The notes below the pieces were generated by a model that worked only from the letters and a program-made list of their open reading frames with translations, was not told the origin of the DNA and ran no database searches. Positions 11,306-20,948 of a DNA stretch of 43,253 nt are shown one piece after another (position 1 is the first letter of the stretch; the number at the start of each line of letters is the position of its first letter). Position numbers and translations under genes: made by a program. The stretch is from Rostrohypoxylon terebratum. Its lineage: Eukaryota > Ascomycota > Sordariomycetes > Xylariales > Hypoxylaceae. The DNA is taken from the NCBI GenBank assembly GCA_022497145.1, contig MU386015.1, forward strand, positions 1 to 43,253, given 5' to 3'.

Positions 11306-11650
11306 TATTCATTAATTTATTATAAATAAATTAAAAGTTTATATATTTATTTTAATAAATTCAAATTAATTTTTTAAAAAACGTTATATTTATTAATTTA
11401 TTATAATAAATTAAAAGTTTATATTTATATATTTATAAAGTTAAAACGATATTTTTTAAAATTTAACTTAAATTAATTAATTATTTTTAATGTTTCTTTA
11501 AAAAAAAACGTTTAATTAATTAAAAAAATAATATAATAAAAATATATTTAAAAACGAAAAATTAATTTAAATTTATTAAAATAAAATATAATTTATTTTA
11601 ATATAACGTTTTTAATTTAAAATAACTTAAAATAATATAAACTAACCGAT

Positions 11651-12207
11651 TATAACGTATAATACGTGCGTAAGGTTACGACACGTGGTAACACTTGCCT
11701 ACACTTAGCTGGTATCCATAACTTAAGATAAGCTCGGGCATAAAAATCTCCATTGCATACACGAGGTATAACATAAGTAGCTCGTTCGCTTCAACTTTTC
11801 AAGTAAACCTCTTTCCCGATCTTTCCCCGCATATGACGATTAACAACCCATGTTTCTATGTCTTTATGTACATTGTAAGTATTAACTTTACTTATTATGG
11901 GCAGATAAAGCGAAGATCTTCATATTAAAGTGATAAAATTAAAAGCTTAAATAGGTTTTACTACTTGATCAGGCAATTTCCCTCGTTTGTTGTCTTAAAG
12001 CCGTAACGATAGGTAACCACAATGATAATCACAATGACAATTACTACGTTAAAGGTGAACGGTCTTAAAGTTTATAAATTTCTCTCGTCTTGCTTTTGGT
12101 TTTCTCGTTAATACTACGAATCAACTGCCTTATTATCGCATTTGTCAATACACTACGTACTACATATCACGAACATCGAGTACATATTATACAAAGGATA
12201 TCCGAAT
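11651..12207. other. Intergenic region at the isochore edge; promoter of the secreted-protein gene
   Basis: Composition changes here from almost pure AT to ordinary fungal intergenic DNA. No gene was recognised. The segment presumably holds the promoter and 5' UTR of the plus-strand gene that starts at 12208; no TATA box stands out. Confidence 0.4.
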
Positions 12208-12920
12208 ATGTTGTTTCGATCAGCTACCTTAGCTATGGCTGCCTTCGTCGCAGCAGCGACTGCTTCCAACTCCACTGGCCCCTTTGCGCTGCATATAACT
12301 GGCAAGGCGAATTCCTCTATTGATGGTAATTACATCCCGACGTTCCCTCTTCCTTGAACACCAACAAACACCATCCTGTAACATCTTGCTGAACCAGTGC
12401 TATAGGCTACGCCGCCGCGTGTCACGCAGGGGCTGCCATCGAAGGCTTATGTTACTCGGCCGGTTCCGCTCCGGCGGCTGGGACTGTTAGCGAATTCTAC
12501 TTCAACTACACGGCTTACAATTCGGATACCGGTGAGCCGTACCAGCCCGGCTGGTTGACCTACCTGTTGAGCGCAGGTAGCAACAATGGCACCATAACCA
12601 TCCCTTCTTCGATGAGGTTCATACCTAGCTATGGGAGCAACGTCTTTACTGCTCTCATTTACCCTAGTGTCGAGGACGGCACCCCCGTGTATTTCCATCC
12701 TGAAAACGGCACCCTCTACCTCCCCGGCGGCTATGACGACTCACATTTCAACGCTACATACCCAAACCCTGTCCCTACCTTAGGAAATCTGACAAACTTC
12801 CATGTCTGTGATCAGTTTACCGGAGGTTATTATTATGAATCTCTCGCATGGGTTTCCACCTTGCCACCGCACAACCCATCATGTGAGGCCGTGGATGTGA
12901 CCATCCAACAACTTCCATAA
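12208..12920 (+). CDS. Small secreted protein, conserved fungal family
   Basis: Two exons (12208-12325 and 12406-12920) joined over an 80-bp GT-AG intron encode 210 residues. The start is the ATG that places a clear signal peptide first (residues 1-19, cleavage near ATA-S). The mature protein has four cysteines, in ACHAGAAIEGLC, in HVC and in NPSC, and many N-glycosylation sequons. The CHxGAAIEGLC signature near the start and an aromatic GGYYY..LAW...P.NPSC end resemble a family of secreted ascomycete proteins of unknown function (I believe the group labelled DUF7907, but I am recalling the number). The intron contains an in-frame stop, so splicing is needed for the full protein. It is the first gene beside the AT-rich isochore, a setting where fungal effectors are often found; an effector role is not shown. 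Confidence 0.8.
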
Positions 12921-13986
12921 TGCTGATATATGCCTGTACCTGCCATGGCATGCATGACATGCACGACATGCATGGCATTCTCAGAGGAAATAATATTGAT
13001 AGGGAGAGAGTGTATCTATTTGTCTTGCCGCACCTGTCTGTTGGATCCATCCCTCTCCAGCTTCCCTAGACCTACCTAGAATCCTAGATATAAGTGCACG
13101 CGAGCGGTCAAGATACCTAATCTTGCTAGCCTTGGACGAACCAATATATTAATCACCATTTCTCATTAGACCTTCAATGTTGGCATGCAACTTAAAGTGT
13201 TACCTAGGTCCTAGGTAACCAAATGACTCGCAAGCGTTCACGTCGGCCGATTCTGGACGCTCCGATGTTACCGTCGTTGCCTATCATCTGACACAGGACA
13301 ACGGTTTCCCATCTCGGATCGCAGTCCTTCCATTTGTACAGCCTTACCGTTCCTACGGAGACCCTCCAAGCAACCAATGGCGTTTTCTCGTTCATTGTCG
13401 AGGTATAAGTAACAATCAAGTACAATTCGTCAATCAGGGGGGAGTCTATTCTGTACAATATAAGGAAGATAATAGGTAGTTTCCAATTATCATACCTACC
13501 GCCACCAACCTTACCAAGTTAGGTAGTCAGTACGTACTAATTATGTACATACCACAAGCCAGCCCTGTAAACTTGCACTACACTACACTACAGACTAGCG
13601 GAAGTCAACGACCACGATGTGGCTGATTATGGAGTTTTCCCAATTCACATTCGACCAATAAGGGCTCAACACTTAATCACTTCATAGCCAATTAAAACGA
13701 ACTGTGAGGATAGGGTTCAGGGTTAGGGGGTTCCATGCCATGACTTTTTCCGATTTCGTTAGACTGTGACGTCATCGGAGAAGTCAAACGATGAGGCGAA
13801 GCGCGTAAGCGCGTGTTAGTGTCGGTGACCGTGTCGCGCCTGGGCCATCCCTTAAATTTCTTCACTTTGTGTTGAGGGCCTAATATGCTTAATACTCCTT
13901 TGAAGTTTGAAGTTTGAAGCTCTGAGTTGCTATCTACAACGTAACACTAGCTATCATAGCTGTATATCCACATCTCCATACATACA

Positions 13987-14022
<36 letters not shown>

Positions 14023-14043
14023 TATGAGATTAGTATTATCCGA
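12921..14043. other. Intergenic region
   Basis: No gene is supported. It holds a cluster of short palindromic words (CATGCATG-type, 12942-12976), a CCTAGG cluster (13202-13217) and, near its right end, a CATA/TA microsatellite (13977-14025) in the presumed 5' UTR or promoter of the next gene. Confidence 0.5.
13977..14025. repeat. CATA microsatellite running into TA repeat
   Basis: About nine consecutive CATA units are followed by TA dinucleotides. The tract ends about 20 bp before the ATG at 14044, so its length may affect promoter spacing. Confidence 0.85.
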
Positions 14044-14730
14044 ATGCCTCCTAAACGCGCCGCATCTGGACCAGCTGTCGCTGCTCGGAAAAGAACCAAG
14101 CCCTCCACCAACATGCCAACAAGAAGTACACGATGGTCCGCCGTATCTGCTTCAGCCAATGCCGACGCCGATTATAAAACCACCTGGAAGAGCCCGGATA
14201 GGTGGTATTCATACGTGACCATTTGTTCGCCGATACAGGATGATGATGATGAGGACGACGAAGAGGAAGAAGAGGAAGAGGATGGTGACGAAGGAAAGGA
14301 GAAAGATGATGACAAACAAGCTGAGGGAGAGACCCGGGATGGACCCAAATGTGGGAAGAAGCACTGCCTATGTTTCAAACCTGCTCTGCAAAACCCGGAC
14401 CATCCTTGGCTTGTCAGCATGGCTGGCTACAAGAAATATCACACTCAGCACATCCATTCCAACCTGCGTGACCCAGATAACTTCCAGATGTACACATTCA
14501 ATGACCATGCCAGCTACGGCTGCATAGAGATCATGGAGAATCTGTTTCTCGACTACGGATATTGTAAACCCGCGACTCAGTCATGTTTTATGAATGATGA
14601 GGCTATCTTCGCTGCCGGTATGTCCACAATAATCACAAACTACGTGCCGGCAAACGCCTCATCGATGCTACAGCATACTCCCCTTTCATGGATTTTGTCC
14701 TGGCAGCCCTGCCGTGGCCCATTATCGTAA
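14044..14730 (+). CDS. Conserved fungal protein of unknown function, 3' end replaced (probable truncated gene)
   Basis: An uninterrupted frame of 228 residues starts with a basic N-terminus (MPPKRAASG), then a WSAVSASANADADYK..W..P..WYSYVTICSP block, an acidic run (residues about 66-82), and a block with CGKKHCLCFKP, HPWLVSMAGYKKY and MYTFNDHASYGCIEIMENLFLDY. I recognise these blocks from uncharacterised ascomycete proteins but know no function. After LFLDY (about 14556) the family resemblance stops, and the DNA instead encodes part of a rhodopsin-domain protein in another frame. Removing a possible intron at 14619-14672 (GTATGT...CTACAG) would fuse this frame to the rhodopsin fragment (AYSPFMDFVLAALPW...) and stop at 14780. 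The gene is therefore probably a 3'-truncated or chimeric remnant; expression is unknown. Confidence 0.6.
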   Translation: MPPKRAASGPAVAARKRTKPSTNMPTRSTRWSAVSASANADADYKTTWKSPDRWYSYVTICSPIQDDDDEDDEEEEEEEDGDEGKEKDDDKQAEGETRDGPKCGKKHCLCFKPALQNPDHPWLVSMAGYKKYHTQHIHSNLRDPDNFQMYTFNDHASYGCIEIMENLFLDYGYCKPATQSCFMNDEAIFAAGMSTIITNYVPANASSMLQHTPLSWILSWQPCRGPLS

Positions 14731-15333
14731 ATCCACAGATGCAGACTATTGAAAAAGAAGAAGCATATCCGTCGGTATGAGCATGGGTGTTTGGTAAGCT
14801 CTTCCACCTAACGATACTCGAAACCGTACAGTTCTACGGCCATCTTACACTTTGTCACATATAGCGCGGGGGTGACTGCAATTATCAAATGCACCAGATT
14901 CCAAGTACTTAGAAGCGAAGGATTCGCGGGTAAGTAGAATTGTCTAAGCTCATGATTTATGATGGGCGGGATTGCTGTACTTTATCATAAAGATGGAGGC
15001 TGAGACGATGCAGACGACGTTTTTGTGCCCCTCATATGGTCAGTCGCAGAGATCGCTACCACGATAATGGCAGCATCGATTCCAGTGTTACGCGCGCTGG
15101 TGCGTGAAGCAGCAGGAACTAGCACACGCCTTGGTTGGCCCGTCATGTACGCTAGAGACCAATTCCGGAAAGTGACTAGCAGAGTGCACAGCTTGCCAGT
15201 AACTCCTGGTCGCCCCGAGCCAGCAGATCATTGCGGCGACGGCATAGATGACAAGGTCTGGCTTACTGTGGCCTGTGGCTTAAACAAATGGCCCTATACT
15301 GAAGACGAAAGAGGTTCACGTCGAATTTGTTGA
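14601..15333 (+). pseudogene. Rhodopsin-domain (PTH11-like) membrane protein, 5'-truncated and frameshifted
   Basis: Three segments together match the last third of fungal rhodopsin-domain proteins. Frame 14601-14780 gives KRLIDATAYSPFMDF, then LAALPWPIIVNPQM. From 14777 a different frame gives MSMGVCAGVTAIIKCTRF. Frame 15005-15333 gives DDADDVFVPLIWSVAEIATT, then IMAASIPVLRALVRE, and a C-tail. Two ordinary introns remain (14794-14864 with GTAAGC; 14930-15004 with GTAAGT), so this is not a retrocopy. Between EKEEAYPSV and MSMGV the frame is broken by one base and meets a stop at 14778. The first four or five membrane segments are absent; upstream DNA belongs to the unrelated gene at 14044. 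A weak continuation of the tail (GLGDGIEIDS) lies in another frame at about 15340-15372. Confidence 0.75.
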
Positions 15334-15878
15334 TAGGAGGCCTGGGCGACGGTATCGAAATTGATTCAGAAAGGATTCCGCGGTCATATTCGCCGTGGGT
15401 GTGACGGCACATCTATCTTTGGAGGTTTATCTATTGAAATGCTAAGAGGGCAAGGGATGGTGCTCTTCGAGTGTGAGCTAATATGAACCAGAATGAACCA
15501 CCTTTGGCGGGTTTAAGAGAAAATCCGGGCTGCAAAGACTTTCGCTCCATGCTGATAGTTGTACTTCTTGATATCCGTCTCCCAATGGCTGAGGACGACA
15601 TAGCCCCATGTTTGAAGCTAGCTCACCGGCAAGAGATAGAGCGCGATGGCGAACGATTTCCGATGAACACCGGGATTCTATCTAGGGTATCGGAGCTTTA
15701 GAGGTATGAGATTGCCATCCAGTTCGTAGTCGAATAAACGACGCGGATATATGACAACCGAGCGTATGAGTCTTTTGATGGGTGTATGATCTAAAAGTAT
15801 AGCCGGAACGACGCCGACTGATGCATGTGAGTGGTATACTGTGTCTTAGTTCATCGTCATTGCTTGCTTCGCACCATA
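15334..15878. other. Intergenic region between rhodopsin pseudogene and Isa1
   Basis: No supported gene. The first part may hold more of the decayed rhodopsin C-tail. The remainder lies downstream of the minus-strand Isa1 gene and contains its 3' UTR. Confidence 0.4.
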
Positions 15879-16797
15879 TCACACCATGAAAGACTCGCCA
15901 CAGCCGCACTCCTCCTCTGCAAAAGGCGCATGTCAGTACGGAACCCACGGCCAGGTAACTATTATATCTGTATGTATGTGTACATCTATATATAGAAATA
16001 CAAATGGATATGGATATAGATATAGATATATATAACAGCGGGATGAGAGACTTACTTATATTCGGATTGCGAAATATGAACCGCTCGTTCAGCTTATCCT
16101 CGACCCAATCCATCTCGCTCCCGATGATGCTGAACAGCGCCTTGCTGTCGATCAAGACCTTTACACCATCCTGCTCTACCTCCTCGTCGAAAGCTCCGGG
16201 TTTGTCGACATAATCGAAGTGGTAGGACAAGCCGCTACATCCTCTATTGCGCACGCCGACTTTGATGAGCTTCGGTTCCGGGTTGTCTAGCATGACGCGC
16301 AGTCGTTCGACGGCTGACGGCGTCAGCTTCAAGGCAGCTTTGCGCGGCCTTAATTTGCGCTTTGGAGGGGTAGGCTTTGGCTTTGGCGTCTGTGCCTCTT
16401 GTCCCTGTTCTGTGATGGCGGGCAAGGGTTGCGAAGATGTGACTGTAACTGTTTCTCCTTGCGCCGGGGCTGAAGTTGGGGTTGGCGTTGGAGTTAAAGT
16501 AGAGGCCGAAACCGAGGTCGCAGGTGGTCGCGTCTCGTGGACCTTTGGTATCGGACTGGCAATGGAGGTCTCTGGTACAGGGTCGTTGCGTGACTGAGAA
16601 GGAGGGGTTGACTTTAGGGGGTAGGGCTGGTAGGACGGTACTGTTTGGGATTTATCTGAAGGGGTATACCAAGGTTGGTAATGGGAGAATTGTCGTAGGA
16701 GGCTTTCGCATGGTCTTGCCCTGGGGGCGGAAGTGGTGATGAGGCGACCTAGTGCGCCTGTCGAAGCTCGCGAAAGAGCTATGCGCGGCGAACTCAT
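15879..16797 (-). CDS. ISA1: Mitochondrial iron-sulfur assembly protein Isa1 (A-type, IscA family)
   Basis: Two exons (16797-16056 and 15916-15879) joined over a 139-bp intron (GTAAGT...TGCAG) give 259 residues. Isa1 acts with Isa2 in mitochondria to supply [4Fe-4S] clusters to aconitase-type enzymes, biotin synthase and lipoate synthase. The N-terminus is a basic, Ser/Arg-rich presequence (residues 1-40), followed by a Pro/Thr-rich linker (about 45-150). The A-type domain is about 150-259, with the three conserved cysteines at C187 (RNRGCSGLSY) and C251/C253 (KEECGCGESF). The last two come entirely from the 38-bp second exon, so reading through the intron would lose them. The intron contains a GATATA-type repeat. 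The gene is transcribed divergently from the ARMH3-like gene. Confidence 0.92.
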
Positions 16798-17989
16798 CGG
16801 CGCAATTAAGGACGATCGATCTGGTAGAAGAGGTTGCGCGTGCGCAGTCGATGATTATATATGTAACCGTAAGACTCGTTGATCGATGATCGATGATCGT
16901 TGGTCGTTGATTGATAGCTACTAGACTAGGTAGAGATTATAATGAAGGCGAATATTTGTACAAGTTGATGGTTTGTTTTGGTCGTGTGAAAAAATTGCAA
17001 ATGCGTATATGTAGGTGTGTAGGTTCCACGATTCATAGTGATTGTTAATAATTGCAATTGCAGTTGCAGTTACAGTTGCAATCGATGGCAAAATTCATAA
17101 CGGTTATGATTAATAAACGATAACTGAAATCGTCGTCTGATGACAATGACATCGGCCGATTTGGGGGGGAGGTCCGGTTCTGACCGAACCAATCAAAGAG
17201 TTCTCATTGGTCAACCAACCTGTCGGGTGAATGGCCTCGACGGAATATGTCCGGTTCCGAAAGAGTGTCCCAGTCTGCCTCTGCCAGTGCCCCACTACTG
17301 CTACTACTACAACGTATTAAGGGTGAATTTTAGCACTTAGATATAGCCCCTTAAAACCTACTTATAGCTAACTTTAAACCTGTTAAGGTTTAAGTGTAAT
17401 TTTAGTGGGTTTCTTATATACGTTGTTAATGTATAATATAATACAATGATAGGTAACGGTGTATGTACCTTTTTTAATCCCTGGATATACTAGTACGTAT
17501 TTAGTGTAGCGTTCTGTTTAACGCGGTCTACCAGTACAAGGCAAAAGTGCTAATTCCTAAGCCTGTAACCGCAGTACTTCGTATGTAGTACAGTAGCAGA
17601 GAGATCCTGAAATGGACTTATGAGCATACAGCGATATCTATTTAACACCTAGGTACATATGTAATAAATGAAGAACTAGCTGTGGTCACAGGTCGCATTC
17701 ATGATCGGGATGCGCTTCCAACTTGGAAGTTCCCATTTCCCATTCTCGCGTGTCAGATTCCACTATCTTATCATTTACATTCTACATTTACATTTATATA
17801 CATACATATCGTCCAAGTACTCATTTCTCTCCGCGAAGAAGAAGCACGGCATGATGATGGTTCCTTGACTACGTTTATCCAAAGTATTAATACGTATCTA
17901 TATTAGACTACCTTGATGCGTCTTCGTCTTTATCTACCTTCGTCGCCCTCATCTTTGTCTTCGTCCTCGCCTTCGTCCTCGTCTTCGAT
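16798..17989. other. Divergent intergenic region between Isa1 and the ARMH3-like gene
   Basis: About 1.2 kb with no supported gene. It contains a short imperfect CAGTTG repeat (17050-17080), and pyrimidine-rich DNA with repeated CTTCGTC words (about 17919-17988) just before the plus-strand start, typical of fungal promoters and 5' UTRs. Confidence 0.5.
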
Positions 17990-18220
17990 ATGGATCCCTC
18001 TGCCTCCCCTTTGACCCAACAGGCTCGACCTGAGTCTTTCCAACCAAAGGTGGTTCAACTATACGAGGCGCTATTCAAGGTTCGGGAGCAATCGGTTTCC
18101 CCCATCATCTAAGGATTGGTCAAACAGCTGACAAATGGGATCTCAAGGTACGTCGGCCTTTACTAGCGCAAGAGCGCAAGAGCGTAGGAGCGTAGGAGTG
18201 ATTCCGGAGTCACCCTAGAG

Positions 18221-18295
<75 letters not shown>

Positions 18296-20644
18296 CGGGA
18301 NNNNNNNNNNGACAAATTGGTTCTTATTGTACGTGGGCCTTTATTTGCTCAATAGCGCAAGTGGGTTTGTGTGTTTGTGTTTTTGGGTTTTCACCCTTTA
18401 GCGCCCCCCCCCCCCCCCCCCCCTACCCTACAGCTGCCCTAGAGCTATTGTATTATTGTGTGTCGTCCCGTCTTGTCGGTAACTGACCGGCAATTCTTTC
18501 CCGAATAGGACGACGTGGATCCGGATGCCGATAAGCCTGACGGCTTCTGGACCGAACTCTTCCTTCTAAAACCCGACCGGCTCTCCTTGCAGAGAATCCT
18601 AGCCCGGCTTGGGCCCGACGACTTGATAAGTTTACAGTTGCAAACTCAACAGCTCTTCTTTCGCGCCGTAGAGTGCTTGAAGAAGGGCAATGGCGTGACA
18701 GATTTGCACGCCCTCGAGGTAAACAAAAAAATGAACCGAAACCTAGCTCTAGAAAGTGTTATATAAGGAACCTGTTTCTAACCATATTGTTTCTTTATTT
18801 CTCACGAAGACCTTAACAACTTTCTTCTCCGCTGCCCTCCCTAAGAAATATACGAATCCGAGCTCGGATATAATAGCTGTGTTAGCGGGGTTGGATCAGG
18901 TCGATGCAGTCTTCACCGATTTTGTAGGCGCTTTGGATGGTATAATCCGTAATGGCAAATCGAGTAGGTTGGGATATGAAAATGCCCGCTCGCATATGAT
19001 TATTACGGTGGTAGAGCGACTGACAAGTGCGATGTAGTGGAGGTTCGGCAGAAAGCCGTTGAGGTCGTCTTATCCATCACCTCAGGCGCCTATCAGACAA
19101 GCCTCTTGACATACTTCATACAACGCGATCTGTTCCCCGCTATCATGAAGGTCTGTATGCTCGCTCTTTGATATTCCGACTAGTATATCTACTATCTGGC
19201 ACTGGCACTGGCACTGAGACTGGGACTGACCCGAGATCTAGTTCATCCAAGAATCAGACTCGCCGCATAGGGCGTTGGAACCGTTCACATTGTTAGGCTT
19301 GCTAGCAAACTACAACAAATTCGAGTTTCAAAATCCCTATCAGCTTCGGTTGAACGACTTCGTTAATGAGGCCACCATACAGAAGATCGTCAGGTGTGTT
19401 GGGCATACCTCTCGAAGTCTGAGAGGCCAGTACGTCGATATTATACAGGACCTGCCTGAAGGGTGGACAATTGCAAATACACTAAGCATGATTGGACTTG
19501 GATCCATCGCCCCCGGTCCAAAATCGAACCAGAAACCGACGTACGATCCGGAAGAAGCTAAACAGATGTTCGCGAAACTGTACGTCGTCCTCTCGGTCTC
19601 CCCCCCTCAACCTCCTTCAACCCCCAAATCCATCATTATGTTACATGTTATACTAATCTAGCTAGGCCGGGAGAGCATGCTGCCGTGCTGCTGGGAACTT
19701 ACGATTTCAGCCATGCGAACAAGCTCTTCTGCTTTAACCTTGTCTCGCTGCCGGCCGAAAAAGGCGAAGAGCAGCCCATCTCCAGTTTCTTATCATTGAC
19801 CTCGTACCTCCTCCAGCATTCCTTCCTCTCTACCCGAGCTACTAACTATGCCCACCTCAGCCTGATGGTCTTTCGACTCCTCATCGAAGACCAGCTTCTA
19901 TGTAAGCGGATATGTAGCGAAGAGAGCAAGGTCGCCGTCAGGCTCTGTCGTCAGCGGCAGCCTTTCCTCCCGGCCGTGCGAGGGGATCGCATCTTGGCAA
20001 CCACCGTGTTGGATACTATGATTGACGGTATCAATCATAACCTGCGACGTAGGCTGGATGTCAGCTTGTATACCTTATGTGTCGGTATCATGCTACGTAT
20101 CATTTCATACCTATCGCGGTCCCGGACCCGCTTGCAATATCACTGGTCTGAGTTATTCCGCTCGCTCCTGTCTCTGATCCGCTTCCTCACAACATATGCC
20201 GCCGATCTAAAGGGCCTCTCCCATTTCGATTCCCTCCTCGATCTTGTCGTGAACCTTCTAGCCCTTTCTCTCTCCGCCGGCGAGGCATTTCTTCCCACCC
20301 CGGCCGCTTACGATGACTTGTTTTACAAAGTGGTAGAAAGCGGCGAGGTCTTAACGAAGTTCCGCGACACATATGCCCTCTCAAGTCGGCCATCAAATTC
20401 GATAGGAACTCTTGTTAGCGTGAGCGCGCATTACAAGACTATGCTGGAGTCTGGTGGCTCCAAAAGAAACCTGACCAGCACCGAGGTAGCGGAAGTGATA
20501 AAACAGGGCTACGAGACATTGAGTATTCAAGCTAAGGAAGGACTTGACGGGTGGGAGAGATATCGCGAGGCCGATGAAAGAACGCTTTTAAAAAAGATGG
20601 CGCGAGCAACCGTCACAGATGTCCATATCATGGTCCAAGCTTAG
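17990..20644 (+). CDS. ARMH3-like armadillo-like helical protein (DUF1741)
   Basis: Six exons (17990-18079, 18509-18718, 18810-18963, 19038-19150, 19242-19579, 19666-20644) keep one frame and give 627 residues. Blocks typical of the family are PLTQQARPESFQPKVVQLYE at the N-terminus, GFWTELFLLKPDRLSLQRIL after intron 1, VEVVLSITSGAYQTSLLTYF, and DFSHANKLFCFNLV; the length is near the usual 620-690. The human homologue ARMH3 (C10orf76) works at the Golgi with GBF1 and PI4KB; the fungal role is little known. Introns 3 and 5 have CTGAC and TACTAAT branch sites. Intron 1 is unusual: its donor is GTTCGG and it contains an assembly gap, homopolymer runs and a duplicated edge, so its true length is unknown. 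The gene converges on the dioxygenase gene. Confidence 0.85.
18130..18423. other. Assembly gap with duplicated edges and G/C homopolymers
   Basis: Ten N (18301-18310) mark a gap inside intron 1 of the ARMH3-like gene. On the left, 18222-18295 is a run of 74 G; on the right, 18404-18423 is a run of 20 C. The sequence starting GACAAATGGGATCTC at 18130 resembles GACAAATTGGTTCTT at 18311, and both continue through GTACGT.GGCCTTTA, AGCGCAAG and a CACCCT..AGCG end. The two gap edges therefore look like two versions of the same roughly 90 bp, the right one apparently error-rich. Confidence 0.85.
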
Positions 20645-20948
20645 ATAGTATGGCTCGAGGTCTATGCAGTATGCAGTATGCAGGTTCATACGTGATGTCG
20701 GCCGAGCCAGAAATGCGTATAATCCATCCGTAGACCCGGTCTGTTGTGCATAGACGAAACGAGGTACATTTTGCACCATGACAAGAGACACCTTTAACCT
20801 CTTTAACCTTCCTTTTAGGCATCATGCGCCTAGCGATTTCCTGGAGGCCGATTGTTATCATAGCAACACCAAATTCATTTTATTGAACTCCAAAACGATC
20901 AACATCAGTAACTCCGAACTGTCATATTCATGCAAACCCGAATGTTTG
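20645..20948. other. Convergent intergenic spacer
   Basis: About 300 bp between the stops of the plus-strand ARMH3-like gene and the minus-strand dioxygenase gene. It presumably contains both 3' UTRs; nothing else is recognised. Confidence 0.5.

Larger units (their letters stand above)
10916..11430. repeat. 81-bp AT-rich tandem repeat split by a solo LTR
   Basis: Positions 10916-10960 and 11346-11390 are identical over 45 bases except for one T/C difference, and the bases after each also match (11311-11345 and 11391-11430). Removing the LTR and one target copy leaves two tandem units of about 81 bp. The family B LTR inserted within the duplicated unit. Confidence 0.7.
1..11650. other. AT-rich, RIP-degraded isochore
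   Basis: The whole stretch is almost entirely A and T, apart from three short GC-normal islands that are solo LTRs. CpA and TpG dinucleotides are scarce and TpA is very abundant; most remaining C and G sit in CpG or CpT contexts. That is the footprint of repeat-induced point mutation, which in filamentous ascomycetes changes C to T in duplicated DNA, preferentially at CpA. Stops occur in all frames, and no gene can be supported outside the degraded retrotransposon at 2150-9910. The boundary with normal DNA at about 11650 is sharp. Such blocks are usually heterochromatic; that last point is inference. Confidence 0.9.

Noticed and set aside
13710..13735. Telomere-like AGGGTTAGGGGG
   Set aside because: A single short occurrence with no tandem TTAGGG array.
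14172..14420. Minus-strand serine-rich frame opposite the acidic tract
   Set aside because: It is the shadow of the Asp/Glu repeat of the plus-strand gene at 14044.
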